The notes under the pieces were generated by a model, which did not search any database, was not told the DNA's origin, and saw nothing but the letters and a program-made list of their open reading frames with translations. A DNA stretch of 34,528 nucleotides from a virus. The stretch is from the IMG/VR virus record IMGVR_UViG_3300011010_000241, positions 1-34,528 of that record; one strand, given 5' to 3'. Positions 15,630 through 31,930 of this stretch are shown here, in pieces; positions within the stretch are counted from its first letter, which is position 1; each line of letters begins with the position of its first letter. The translations under genes were made by a program, and so were the position numbers.

Positions 15630-17375
15630 ATGGCGTATGGATTAGCATTTTTTAAAGGTAGTACTACAGGGTTAGACGATTGGATAGCATCTCAAAATGC
15701 CGTTAACCCTTCCCTAGCAACTCAAAATACTAATAATCAAATTGCGGATAATACAGGAATATCTGCAACTAGAGCGCAAGTAGTAAATGCTTTCCAATCC
15801 AGTACTATTACTCCACTATTGCCCCTTAATTCAGAAATACGAGGCTGGATGATTAGTGGTTTAAGTACGTTTACTACATACTACACTGATCTATATAATA
15901 ATAACACTACCCACCGTGATAAAGTTATCGCAGATAGAGCATTTCAAACAACAATTATTTCTCCATTAACCTTAAAACAAGAAGCTAATCAAAATGGAAC
16001 ACCATCACAGTCTACGCAAGATACATCGGGAAGAAATAAAACCACATTCTTATTAGGAATAGATAATGGTACTATAACTGAAGATGTTACTGGAAATACA
16101 GCAATTCTGTGTGTAAACCCATTACCTAGAGACGAAGCTTTTTATGCAATTTTTCCTAGAACTAAATATCTTGGTACAGTAGCTTATAACGGAACTACTT
16201 CATATACTCAAATATGGGGTGGTGACTTTATAATTCCTAAAAATACCAACTGGTGTGCGGAAGCCTGGATTTATCCGGCTAGATTTGGCGGAGGTATTAT
16301 AGGCTCAGGAGATTACGGATCCGGATCATGGCAAGTAGTACAAAACCCTACTAGTGGGATCATACAGTTAATTGCAGAAACCATTACCGAAACTACTAGA
16401 ACATTTGTTACACATTACTGGTCTGGATACTCTCTTCGAGTTAATGGAACATTTCCACCAACAGGAATGGTTGTAGGTACTAAAATTACTCCTCCAGCAG
16501 CTTATGGAGCAGTTGGCGATATGGTTGTAACTTCTTTAGATTATGGAAATCAAATTATAAATGTGACTCCTCGCTTTATGGGAGGAGACCTAGATGAAGA
16601 CGGTAATCCTAATGGATTTAAAGCAACATATGTTAGTACTTATGATGATGATGGCAATGTTCTTTCAACTACCTATCCAACAGAATTTAATTTCACATAT
16701 GTAACTGAACAAGCCTCAACTAGTTTTACAGACTCAGGAACTACCACTGCACCTGTATATACATGGACTCATGTTGCCGTTAGTTTAACTGGTACTACAT
16801 TACGATTATTTATAGATGGAACAGAGAGAGGTACAAGAACTATCTCTCCTACTATATTTAAACCAAATTATATAGATCAATCGTATTATTTGGGAGTACA
16901 TGAAAGAAGTACTTCAGCCCTTTATTTTCAAGGATATATCTCTAGCCCAAGACTAGTAAATGGAAAATCTATTTATACAAGTAATTTTACACCTAGTACT
17001 ACAGCGCCAAGAGCTAGTAGAGCAAGTGTAATAGCTGCCTTCTCTAAAAATTTATCTGGACCAGTAGAGCCATCAGAACGCGATATTCAATATTGGATGT
17101 TTAAAGGTTTTGATGCTAATAGTACTCTACAATTCAGTACTACTGATATAACTTGGAATCAAGTAGATAATTTTTATAAATTAGCAAATACTAACGTATC
17201 AAAAACTTATGCCTCATGTGTAAACAAAGAAATGTTAGTTACTCAAATATTAGTTGGTACTCCAGATTTTAATAAACCTTATTATGCAAATACAATAACC
17301 ACCACTAGTTCTAGTGGTTCTGTAAACTTAACAGGTGCAAATGTGGATGCCTATATAACGGTAATGATGCGATGA
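15630..17375 (+). CDS. LamG-domain tail protein with duplicated flanking segments
   Basis: 581 residues, ATG preceded by AGGAA at 15621-15625. The middle (about 178-457) is a concanavalin/LamG-type beta sandwich: AYNGTTSYTQIWGGDFIIP, AEAWIYPARF, then YTWTHVAVSLTGTTLRLFID, and YLGVHERSTSALYFQGYISS before RLVNGKSIY. A polar Gly/Asp-rich insertion (about 262-350, including DLDEDGNPNGF) separates the early and late strands. An N-terminal segment (about 44-110: SATRAQVVNAF, EIRGWMISG) recurs in diverged form after the LamG domain (about 461-544: ASRASVIAAF, DIQYWMFKG). LamG_3-like domains in phage appendages often bind glycans, so a surface-binding role is likely but inferred. Its TGA overlaps the next ATG (ATGA). 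Confidence 0.75.
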   Translation: MAYGLAFFKGSTTGLDDWIASQNAVNPSLATQNTNNQIADNTGISATRAQVVNAFQSSTITPLLPLNSEIRGWMISGLSTFTTYYTDLYNNNTTHRDKVIADRAFQTTIISPLTLKQEANQNGTPSQSTQDTSGRNKTTFLLGIDNGTITEDVTGNTAILCVNPLPRDEAFYAIFPRTKYLGTVAYNGTTSYTQIWGGDFIIPKNTNWCAEAWIYPARFGGGIIGSGDYGSGSWQVVQNPTSGIIQLIAETITETTRTFVTHYWSGYSLRVNGTFPPTGMVVGTKITPPAAYGAVGDMVVTSLDYGNQIINVTPRFMGGDLDEDGNPNGFKATYVSTYDDDGNVLSTTYPTEFNFTYVTEQASTSFTDSGTTTAPVYTWTHVAVSLTGTTLRLFIDGTERGTRTISPTIFKPNYIDQSYYLGVHERSTSALYFQGYISSPRLVNGKSIYTSNFTPSTTAPRASRASVIAAFSKNLSGPVEPSERDIQYWMFKGFDANSTLQFSTTDITWNQVDNFYKLANTNVSKTYASCVNKEMLVTQILVGTPDFNKPYYANTITTTSSSGSVNLTGANVDAYITVMMR

Positions 17376-18289
17376 CAACCTATGGATTTCTAGCCACTAA
17401 TGGCAATAGTCAAGTACTAATATCAAGTAAAACTAAAAATTTACACTTTCTTGGTAAGGCAACATACTATCAAACTTTACAAAGTACAAATAGTTATGGA
17501 GGTATTAGACGCTGGAGTTATAGAATAGTTTCTATAACAACACCTATTCCTTTTTTTACTACACCTACTTCAGAAAGTTATGCAATTTTACGTATAACTA
17601 TAGTGGCTGCAGATACTTGGGAGATAGAGATAATTAAATCTGGTAGTAGTGATGTAAAGCCAGAAGTCTATGTATTTACAGAAGCTAACGGTCAAATTAA
17701 GCCTATAAATTCTTGGGGTATGAGAGTATTAAATGAAACATCTGGCGTAACTTACGATTCTAGACTAAGACCTTTAATTGTAAGAGCAGGAGGATCAGTA
17801 ACTCAACCATATGATCCAATTACGAGCATACCACCACCAAATGCATTAGATGCATCGGAGTGCAAAACTGATGCTAGTCCTTACCTTATACCAAACGCTA
17901 CTACTAGCTCAACTGTAAGTGGAGTATCGTCTTTAGTAAAACCTATAGTAAATTATCAATCAGTATCTCAAGCTCAAAAACAGTTCACAATAACTATGGT
18001 TTCAAAAACTGGATTCTTTGTTAAACAAACGTATGTTAGAACTAGCAATTACTGGGTATTTTGCAGAGGTGGAATATCTATATCACCTTCTGGTTCTACT
18101 CTTAATATAACTAATGGTTGGATTGCCGTAGATTACTCATGTAATTGGACCTATAAAAAAGAAAGTACGTTTTTAGGTATTGGGGTAGGTGGAAATAGTA
18201 GAACAGGTGGCACATGGCCTTTTGAAAATTCTTCAATAAATATGAATCCAGTATCTTTTATAGTTTCTGATGGCGAATTATATGATTAA
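17372..18289 (+). CDS. Minor tail protein, YGL-type (unknown function)
   Basis: 305 residues, starting in an ATGA overlap with the LamG gene, so probably translationally coupled; no strong ribosome site is seen. The opening (YGFLATNGNSQVLISSKTKN) resembles a class of small phage structural proteins that begin with Tyr-Gly and a residue pattern ending in a Gly-x-x-x-Leu turn, encoded near tail-tip genes. The rest is beta-rich with many aromatic residues (RRWSYRIVS, NYWVFCRGG, DYSCNWTYKKE) and no signal peptide or membrane segment. A virion component is likely from position. Precise function unknown. Confidence 0.6.
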   Translation: MTTYGFLATNGNSQVLISSKTKNLHFLGKATYYQTLQSTNSYGGIRRWSYRIVSITTPIPFFTTPTSESYAILRITIVAADTWEIEIIKSGSSDVKPEVYVFTEANGQIKPINSWGMRVLNETSGVTYDSRLRPLIVRAGGSVTQPYDPITSIPPPNALDASECKTDASPYLIPNATTSSTVSGVSSLVKPIVNYQSVSQAQKQFTITMVSKTGFFVKQTYVRTSNYWVFCRGGISISPSGSTLNITNGWIAVDYSCNWTYKKESTFLGIGVGGNSRTGGTWPFENSSINMNPVSFIVSDGELYD

Positions 18290-18497
18290 ACCTTTTAATA
18301 TTTTAACAACCAAAGATGAACCAAACTTTGGAACTCTAGTACATTATAATATATCAGTTAGATCTTATGTAGAAAATAGAGAATATAAAGGACCATTAAC
18401 CAATATAGCAGTTTCCAGTGTATTAGTTCCATACGATGAAGATATAGATACATACTTACTTAATTATTTAATACGATGTGGATGGATTAAGTCATGA
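18282..18497 (+). CDS. Small hypothetical protein in tail operon
   Basis: 71 residues from ATG 18282, which overlaps the preceding stop codon by eight bases; an in-frame ATG at 18270 would add four residues. Neither start has a clear ribosome site, so reinitiation after the upstream gene is likely. The protein is soluble-looking, with a mix of charged and aromatic residues (EDIDTYLLNYLIRCGWIKS at the C-terminus). I do not recognise it. It overlaps the next gene by four bases (ATGA), which supports its being a real, co-translated gene. Confidence 0.6.
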   Translation: MIKPFNILTTKDEPNFGTLVHYNISVRSYVENREYKGPLTNIAVSSVLVPYDEDIDTYLLNYLIRCGWIKS

Positions 18498-19120
18498 ATT
18501 ATTTATCAGTAGAAACTTCAGAAGGTTTAGTAAAGTATTACTTAACCGGTACACAAAGATTTAAAGAAATAGCACTAATAGTAGAATCTAAGTATAGTAA
18601 TTTAGATTCTACTAAATGGGAACTAGTTAGTGAACCAATGTACAATAGCATTTTAGATGATGAAGTAGTATCGGCTATATACAAAGTACCTAGCCCATAT
18701 TTAGACCATCTAGACCCTATTAAAGTAAGTCGAAAATATTTATTAAATAAGTTACATATTTATGAAAAAGTATATACACTTTTAACCGATATGACTTCTG
18801 AATTTGAGTTACCAAATAATTCTAAAGCATTAGCTAAAGGATATTTACTAAATATATACGGGCAGCCAGGTGATGAAGATTATTCTAACTATATAGATAT
18901 ATACTTTTCATGTACAGATCACGCAAGTGTAGAAGCCTTCACAGAAAAAACTTTAGCAGTTGGTATATATTCAAACTATTACTGCATAACTTTCAATAAC
19001 ACTACTAAACAGTGGTTGAAAATAAAGAATTATTGTTATGATAAACAAAATAGTTTATCAAACTGGAATGAGTATTGGACTGCTGAATGTAACGATAGAA
19101 ATATAGAAATTTCTACATAG
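18494..19120 (+). CDS. Hypothetical protein in tail operon
   Basis: 208 residues, starting within an ATGA overlap with the small gene before it. Acidic/aromatic composition (many Tyr, Glu, Asp, Leu), unlike the Thr/Gly-rich fibre proteins around it, suggests a globular protein instead of an extended fibre. No signal peptide, membrane segment or catalytic motif recognised. The central helix-like part (KVSRKYLLNKLHIYEKVYTL) and the C-terminal Trp/Tyr-rich part (NWNEYWTAECNDRN) are the most distinctive regions. Could be an assembly factor or minor structural protein; no function is assigned. Confidence 0.6.
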   Translation: MNYLSVETSEGLVKYYLTGTQRFKEIALIVESKYSNLDSTKWELVSEPMYNSILDDEVVSAIYKVPSPYLDHLDPIKVSRKYLLNKLHIYEKVYTLLTDMTSEFELPNNSKALAKGYLLNIYGQPGDEDYSNYIDIYFSCTDHASVEAFTEKTLAVGIYSNYYCITFNNTTKQWLKIKNYCYDKQNSLSNWNEYWTAECNDRNIEIST

Positions 19121-19147
19121 CTTTCCTAAAATTTATAGAGGAATAAA

Positions 19148-20074
19148 ATGGCATCGAATAATCTTAGAATAGTCTACAATAACATTGTAGATCTATCTAC
19201 AACCGTTATAACGGCATCTAGCACTGCATCAGGTACTGCTACCCCTGTAAGTAATTTAAAGTTAGATTCTAAATCTCAGGTATGGAGATCCGCCTCTACT
19301 GGAACACCAAATGGCACAGGTTTATACACTACAAGAGCAAATATAGTGCTAACATTTAGTAGTGCTATTATTGGTGGAGTAATGCTGCCTTTTTGTAACC
19401 TTTCTTCAGCTGCAAAAATAAGAGTACGTGGATATACTGGCACAGCCCCAACAACTGGAGCAGCTACAAATTCTCCAACTGCTTCAACTACTGGAACTTT
19501 AGTACACGACAGTACAAAAATATTTTCATGCCCCTACCAAACGTTTGGTTTATGGAATTGGGGTAGTTTACCATTAGGGGTAAACAGTTACTCATATGGT
19601 GGTGGTACTTATGGCAGAGTATGGATGCCTGCACAACTAGCATGTACTAGTTTATTAATTGAGATAGAGGATACTGAGTGCAGTAATCCCTATATAGAAG
19701 TATCAAGAATTATTACCGGATCTTATTGGTCTCCAAAATATAATACTTCTTTTGGACTATCCACAGGTAGTCAAGATTTGAGTCAGCACCAACGTAGTGA
19801 ATCAGGCGACCTAATCACAAATAGAGGTATTAGATATCGTAGCATGCGATTTGACTTAACCTGGTTACCTCCAGAAGATAGGTTAGAATTTACAAGAATA
19901 TTAAGAGGTAATGGTTTACCAAGACCTTTATTTATAAGTTTATTTCCTAATAATTCAGACGATTACGAAAAAGAACAATCACATCAGATTTACGGAAAAT
20001 TATCGCAGCTTTCTGATATAACACACCCTATTTTTGAAATCTACAGTACTAGTATTGACATAGAGGAGATTTAA
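19148..20074 (+). CDS. Conserved tail structural protein (308 aa)
   Basis: 308 residues with a good ribosome site (GAGG 19138-19141, six bases from ATG). The N-terminal 180 residues are beta-rich and contain a run of strands typical of a jelly-roll or discoidin-like fold (ANIVLTFSSAIIGGVMLPFC, KIRVRGYTG, LLIEIEDTEC). The C-terminal third carries GSYWSPKYNTSFGLSTGSQD, SESGDLITNRGIRYRSM, RILRGNGLPRPLFISLFP and HQIYGKLSQLS, a pattern I know from a family of virion proteins of long-tailed phages. Its molecular role is not established to my knowledge; a distal tail or fibre-anchor function is plausible because the giant fibre gene begins immediately after its stop codon (TAA then ATG). Confidence 0.68.
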   Translation: MASNNLRIVYNNIVDLSTTVITASSTASGTATPVSNLKLDSKSQVWRSASTGTPNGTGLYTTRANIVLTFSSAIIGGVMLPFCNLSSAAKIRVRGYTGTAPTTGAATNSPTASTTGTLVHDSTKIFSCPYQTFGLWNWGSLPLGVNSYSYGGGTYGRVWMPAQLACTSLLIEIEDTECSNPYIEVSRIITGSYWSPKYNTSFGLSTGSQDLSQHQRSESGDLITNRGIRYRSMRFDLTWLPPEDRLEFTRILRGNGLPRPLFISLFPNNSDDYEKEQSHQIYGKLSQLSDITHPIFEIYSTSIDIEEI

Positions 20075-27442
<7,368 letters not shown>

Positions 27443-27444
27443 AA

Positions 27445-28620
27445 ATGCCTAGAATATCATCATTAATCACAAAGGGGTTTCGTACCCCTGATGTGGTACC
27501 AGGTTACTGGAGTATTCCTCAAGGTGCTCTTATAATGTATAATAGTGCCACAGATCCTGGTCTAACTGGTTGGACTAGGTATTCTGCAGCAGATGGAAAA
27601 TTTATAAAAGGCACTGCTACTCAAGGAGAAATAGGCACAGTTACTGCAAATAATAACACTAGCTGGCAAAGTTCGGGATACTCATCTCTTACTGGTACTG
27701 GTGGTTCACACTCAGGACCAGGTGCAAACTATCAAGACTTTCCACCTGGAAGTACTTTTCCTCAAACTAATGTGGATACTTATCCTAATACTGCTGGTAG
27801 CCATCAACATACTGTAACTTTTTTTCCAGGAGCAGGAAGTGACTTAAACCCTGCTAGTACTGACTATATACTGTTAGAAGCTACTCAAGAGCAAAAAAAG
27901 TTACCAGTAAATACTGTAGTTGCTAAAAGTACACAACCTGTAAGTAGTACTCAAGAACTGTCTAGTACTACTTACAGGTACATTAGAGGAGGAGTCTCCT
28001 ACACTAATACTGCAGCAACTAGTCGTACACTTAATGGAAGTAGTGATACTTTTGGTCCCCATAATCATGGTGTTAGTAATTATACTGGTCTTGTAAGTGG
28101 AGGTACTACAAATACTGCTTTAAGTCAGATTAAAAATAGTTTAACTGCTAACAGTCACTCACATAGTGTTACAGCAACAATAACAGGTCAAAGATTATCA
28201 GGAAAATTACTTAAGTTATGGAAATTAGCTAGTGAAGTAATACCAGATGATAATATAATTATTATGTATACAGGTAATATTAGTAGTTTACCTAGTTACT
28301 GGAAAGTATGCAACGGTACAAATGGAACACCAAATATGGTAAACTATTTTTTAGGCTATTCCACTATAGCAACTGCTCATGATACTACTACAAGTTATGT
28401 TGCATCAGTTTCTGTAGGTAGTTTAAGTACGGAATCCTGGTCACATAGTCACATTACTGCCAGTGTTGTATCAAGAATTGGTTATGGAGTTAATAATTTA
28501 CATACCACTACTAATGCTTCTCACTCACATACTATAAGTACTAACCCTTCAGGTTCAAATGTATTTCAACCAGATGAAATAAAGTTATGTTTTATTCAAC
28601 TTACAAAGACAATATATTAA
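27445..28620 (+). CDS. Tail fibre with collar-like repeats and His-x-His motifs
   Basis: 391 residues, starting two bases after the giant fibre stop. It has two related halves: an N-terminal half with IPQGALIMYN, GWTRYSAADGKFIKG, and a C-terminal half with IIIMYTGNISSLPSYWKVCN then GTNGTPNMVNYFLGYS. The latter resembles the phage tail-collar pattern (P-x-x-W-x-x-C-x-G ... GTP-x-x-x-x-x-F). Five His-x-His motifs (SHQH, PHNH, SHSH, SHSH, SHSH) recall the metal-binding histidines of T4-like short and long tail-fibre tips. A trimeric receptor-binding tip or collar protein with metal-stabilised ends is the likely role; metal binding is inferred from the motif. Confidence 0.75.
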   Translation: MPRISSLITKGFRTPDVVPGYWSIPQGALIMYNSATDPGLTGWTRYSAADGKFIKGTATQGEIGTVTANNNTSWQSSGYSSLTGTGGSHSGPGANYQDFPPGSTFPQTNVDTYPNTAGSHQHTVTFFPGAGSDLNPASTDYILLEATQEQKKLPVNTVVAKSTQPVSSTQELSSTTYRYIRGGVSYTNTAATSRTLNGSSDTFGPHNHGVSNYTGLVSGGTTNTALSQIKNSLTANSHSHSVTATITGQRLSGKLLKLWKLASEVIPDDNIIIMYTGNISSLPSYWKVCNGTNGTPNMVNYFLGYSTIATAHDTTTSYVASVSVGSLSTESWSHSHITASVVSRIGYGVNNLHTTTNASHSHTISTNPSGSNVFQPDEIKLCFIQLTKTIY

Positions 28621-28621
28621 T

Positions 28622-29131
28622 ATGGCACATGATTTTATAAATATAGATACCTACAATAATACAGCTGCATGCAGATTAAATAATAAAGAATTAGCATTTT
28701 CTAGTGCTACAGATTTTATTACTGCCCTAGGTTTTCCTTTTGAAATAGGCTTACTAAGTTGGGAACCTCAAAGGTGTCACTGGGTTGTAGAAAAACCTGG
28801 TACACCTCCTACTATTGAAGGTGGTAGTAATTTACCAGAAATAGTGTGGATTGATGATAATTTAGATCGTATACGTGCTTATTGCGCAGAAGTTATAGCA
28901 CTACAACCGCAACCTAGAGAGGTAACTGTAGCAGATATTAGAAATAATAAGTTACAATTCACAGACTGGGTTTTACAGCGTCATCAAGAAGAACAGCTTT
29001 TAAACTTACCGCATAGTTTATCTGATCAAAAATTACAAGAATTTTTAATCTATAGACAGGCATTAAGAGATATGACAAAAACCTATAGTAGTTTAAGTAC
29101 TGCTGTATGGCCTATTAACCCATTGGAGTAA
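28622..29131 (+). CDS. Tail fibre assembly chaperone-like protein
   Basis: 169 residues, ATG two bases after the previous stop; no clear ribosome site, so reinitiation is likely. The C-terminal half matches a phage tail assembly chaperone pattern I know: an Arg-containing segment (IRNNKLQFTDWVLQ), a Leu-rich stretch, IYRQALRDM and a WPINP ending, corresponding to the usual TDW ... YRQALRD ... WP-x-x-P layout. The N-terminal half (about 1-80) is a small domain with a Trp-rich stretch (LLSWEPQRCHWVVEKPG). Lying between two fibre genes, it probably aids folding or trimerisation of one of them, and may not be in the virion. Confidence 0.72.
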   Translation: MAHDFINIDTYNNTAACRLNNKELAFSSATDFITALGFPFEIGLLSWEPQRCHWVVEKPGTPPTIEGGSNLPEIVWIDDNLDRIRAYCAEVIALQPQPREVTVADIRNNKLQFTDWVLQRHQEEQLLNLPHSLSDQKLQEFLIYRQALRDMTKTYSSLSTAVWPINPLE

Positions 29132-29134
29132 TGT

Positions 29135-30346
29135 ATGCCAATTGTTTTTCCAGATAATCCTACACTTAATCAAGTTACGACAACAGGTGGACAAGCCTGG
29201 GCTTGGAACGGAGAAGCGTGGGTTAGTTCTGGCAGTTTAAGTATTTATTACTACTCACTACCAGACGCAAGCGCAACAACACTAGGCGGAGTTAGAGTAG
29301 GCTCAGGATTAGCATTTACATATACTAGTCCTTGGACAGCAACAATAACAGGCATGACGTCTACTACTGGACTAGCTGTTAATGATGTGATTACAGCCAC
29401 TAATAATACAGGTAGTATAGGTGCTGGTGGTACTTATACTATAACAAGCATAGTTAGCCCAACCAGTATAACTTTTCAAGCTGCTGGAGGAACAACCCCA
29501 CTAGCAGGCATAGTAACTGCAATAACTAGATCAGGCACTAATTTTGGTTCTGGCACTGTAGGTTCAATTACAGGTGCTAATGGTACTCTTAACGTTGTAG
29601 GTGGATCCGCAGGAGCTACAGGAGCTACAGGACCTTCAGGGGGTAATCAAGGAGCCACTGGAGTTCAAGGTGCTACTGGTCTTAATGGTACTAATGGACA
29701 ACCAGGTGCTTCAGGTGCTACAGGTGCTACTGGAGTTCAAGGTGCTACAGGTGCAGGTGCTACAGGTGCCTCTGGTGCTACAGGTGCTAGTGGAGCTACA
29801 GGATATCAAGGAGCTACAGGAGCTTCAGGGCTTCAAGGTGCTACAGGATCAGGTGCTACAGGAGCAGGTGCTACAGGAGCTAGTGGAGCCACAGGTACAA
29901 TAGGGGCTACAGGAGCTTCAGGATTTCAAGGAGCTTCAGGAGTTCAAGGAGTTACAGGATTTATTGGTGCTACAGGTGCTTCGGGACTTCAAGGTGCTAC
30001 AGGTGCTGGATTTACTGGCTCTACAGGACCAACTGGTAATATTACAAAAAATTATTACTATTCAGGTACTTTAGCTATAAATACAGGTACTCTTCGTTTC
30101 TACTTAGCTAATGCTGCCACACTAACTAAAATAGTAACTAACTTACAAACTGCAGGGTCTACAGACTCTACTGTGGTGTTAAAAAAGAATGGAATAGCAG
30201 CACAAACTGTTTCCATAACTGCAAGCACTACTTCAGTTACTTCAAATGTTAACATAGCACTTGCAGCTAACGACTATTTAACAGTAGATATTACAGTGGC
30301 CGGAACTAGTGCTGCTAATCTCTACATGACCTTTGTTTACGGATAA
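29135..30346 (+). CDS. Collagen-like tail fibre 2
   Basis: 403 residues; GGAG at 29125-29128 overlaps the final Glu and stop codons of the previous gene. The N-terminus ([20 protein letters not shown], then [12 protein letters not shown]) is a short fibre-attachment module common in phage fibres. It is followed by a [19 protein letters not shown] segment, a beta module at about 60-135 ([15 protein letters not shown] ... [20 protein letters not shown]), a collagen-like shaft (about 160-301) and a C-terminal beta domain (about 305-403) ending [11 protein letters not shown]. Likely a trimeric surface fibre. Its collagen DNA repeats closely resemble those of the giant fibre. Confidence 0.82.
   Translation: MPIVFPDNPTLNQVTTTGGQAWAWNGEAWVSSGSLSIYYYSLPDASATTLGGVRVGSGLAFTYTSPWTATITGMTSTTGLAVNDVITATNNTGSIGAGGTYTITSIVSPTSITFQAAGGTTPLAGIVTAITRSGTNFGSGTVGSITGANGTLNVVGGSAGATGATGPSGGNQGATGVQGATGLNGTNGQPGASGATGATGVQGATGAGATGASGATGASGATGYQGATGASGLQGATGSGATGAGATGASGATGTIGATGASGFQGASGVQGVTGFIGATGASGLQGATGAGFTGSTGPTGNITKNYYYSGTLAINTGTLRFYLANAATLTKIVTNLQTAGSTDSTVVLKKNGIAAQTVSITASTTSVTSNVNIALAANDYLTVDITVAGTSAANLYMTFVYG
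29612..30037 (+). repeat. Collagen-like Gly-X-Y repeat region 2
   Basis: About 142 residues of Gly-X-Y, again GAT/GAS/GLQ-rich, with Gly-x-Gly gaps (TGAGAT, TGSGAT) and one GGNQ interruption near its start. DNA repeats are variants of GGTGCTACAGGTGC, as in region 1. Confidence 0.9.
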
Positions 30347-30353
30347 AAATAAT

Positions 30354-30644
30354 ATGAACTATAAAGAAGTTATCCAATATTTAAACTTTCCTGATTACCA
30401 ATATACTCGTCAGGATTGGGAATATATAATGTTATATATTAACACTCCTTGTTATAATATACAAGATCTTGCTAATTTAATTACTGATTACGGAGTAGGT
30501 ATTGAAGAACTTAAATTAAATTTATTAAATATAAATCAAGCTGTAGTTATGTTTAAAAAAGGTGGATCTTTTAGAGAAGATTTTCCTGGACAAGTAACTA
30601 TAGCAGAGTATAGTGAAGATACTCCATCACAGGAAAGTACGTAA
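30354..30644 (+). CDS. Small hypothetical protein between fibre genes
   Basis: 96 residues from ATG 30354 (MNYKEVIQYLNFPDY...), eight bases after the previous stop; an upstream in-frame TTG at 30333 lies inside the fibre gene and is unlikely. Soluble, mixed charged and aromatic, with likely helices (QDLANLITDYGVGIEELKL) and a polar acidic tail. It differs in composition from the Thr/Gly-rich proteins on both sides. I do not recognise a family; an accessory or chaperone role for adjacent fibres is possible from location only. Confidence 0.6.
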   Translation: MNYKEVIQYLNFPDYQYTRQDWEYIMLYINTPCYNIQDLANLITDYGVGIEELKLNLLNINQAVVMFKKGGSFREDFPGQVTIAEYSEDTPSQEST

Positions 30645-30645
30645 T

Positions 30646-31926
30646 ATGTATATAAAATTAAGATTTACCACAGGTACTAATCCATATAATGCATTAAAAA
30701 TATTGGATTGGTGTATTAATAACCGACCTGCAACCGGATCAAATATTGCTACTCAAATTACTACAGCAGGAAATGCTACTTTAGCAGGTTTAATAGATCA
30801 AACTAATACTCAAGTATGGAACGCAGGAACAGGTATAACAGCCCTTACTTCAAAAACTACTTCTAAGTTTACTAAAACAGCGGCTACATCACATACTTAT
30901 CAGTTTTATGTCGAACAAGAGGCCTACGATAATGCAAATTATAAACATTTATTTAGAATAGCAGATACATCTTCAACTACGGCAACTGCCGTAACCTCCG
31001 CAGGTGATCACTTTGCTAGTATTACAGGTAGTATGATTTCAGGTATTACTAGTGAAGTATTTTCACAAAATAGCTATGGCACTGCTACTATAGGCGGTAG
31101 TGGTACTATAAGTGGAAATCTTTCAGCTGCACATCCAACTAATCAATTCTACTTTAATAGCACTAACTGGCTAGGTACTAATCTTACTGGTTTTACTATA
31201 TTTATTACTGATAATTGCTTTGCATTATTTTTTACAGGTGCTGGTCAAAGTATTCCAAGTGGTGTACCTGCAGGTATCTTTGCTACTAATGGCTCTTATC
31301 TAAGAGGTATAAGTTTAGCAGCTCAATATACCCGAACAGATCCATGGAATACTTCAACTAGTGGTATACCTCCATGGGTATACGCAGGAGTTACCAATCT
31401 AAACTCAACAGGAAACGGATTTATGAATACTATTAGTAGATTTAATTCCGCACAAAATCTTGGATTTACTACAACTGCAGGTATGGCACATCTTTATGCA
31501 GATAGAGGTATTAATGCTGTACCTAGTAATGCTTTTTCAGTATTTCCCTTTGTTGAAAGAATTCCTGCCGCTTTAGGTATAGGAAATAGGTTTGATGATT
31601 CCTCAGGGTTAACCATTGCCGCCGGTCAGGTTGGCACCTCTCAAACTCTTACTACTCAACATGGTGCAGCATTAAGCACTGTTGCAGGTAGTCGTTTTAT
31701 TTCCGCAGATTTAAAATCTACAAGCTATGCCCTATTACCAATGACATGGTCAAATAGACATCAAAACAATGGCGGTGGCAGTATAACTAATAGATCTGGA
31801 ATCTATATTTTCAACGGAGACTACTTTCCAGGAGATACTTTAGTTTCTGGAACTAAAACCTATATTTTATGGCCCGGCAGTTTAGATCACGCAAATAGAA
31901 TAGCTTTAGCTGTTCCAAGAGAGTAA
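30646..31926 (+). CDS. Virion surface protein, paralogue A
   Basis: 426 residues from ATG 30646 (MYIKLRFTTG), one base after the previous TAA, with AGGAAAG about ten bases upstream inside the preceding gene. A GTG at 30613 opens the same frame but is less likely, because the next gene also begins MYIKL. Beta-rich, Thr/Ser/Asn-rich, no membrane segment. The C-terminus (PMTWSNRHQNNGGGSITNRS, GIYIFNGDYFPGD, TYILWPGS, AVPRE) aligns with that of the following gene, showing the two are paralogues. The genomic setting suggests a virion-surface or fibre-associated protein; function unknown. Confidence 0.68.
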   Translation: MYIKLRFTTGTNPYNALKILDWCINNRPATGSNIATQITTAGNATLAGLIDQTNTQVWNAGTGITALTSKTTSKFTKTAATSHTYQFYVEQEAYDNANYKHLFRIADTSSTTATAVTSAGDHFASITGSMISGITSEVFSQNSYGTATIGGSGTISGNLSAAHPTNQFYFNSTNWLGTNLTGFTIFITDNCFALFFTGAGQSIPSGVPAGIFATNGSYLRGISLAAQYTRTDPWNTSTSGIPPWVYAGVTNLNSTGNGFMNTISRFNSAQNLGFTTTAGMAHLYADRGINAVPSNAFSVFPFVERIPAALGIGNRFDDSSGLTIAAGQVGTSQTLTTQHGAALSTVAGSRFISADLKSTSYALLPMTWSNRHQNNGGGSITNRSGIYIFNGDYFPGDTLVSGTKTYILWPGSLDHANRIALAVPRE

Positions 31927-31930
31927 AGAT

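Noticed and set aside
20055-20060. TTGACA just before the giant fibre gene
   Set aside because: No -10 element at the proper distance; the sequence is the end of the upstream coding region plus its ribosome site.
30613-30645. Longer starts for 30354 (TTG 30333) and 30646 (GTG 30613)
   Set aside because: Both extend into the upstream gene; the ATG starts give MNYKEV and MYIKLRF, the latter matching the start of its paralogue.
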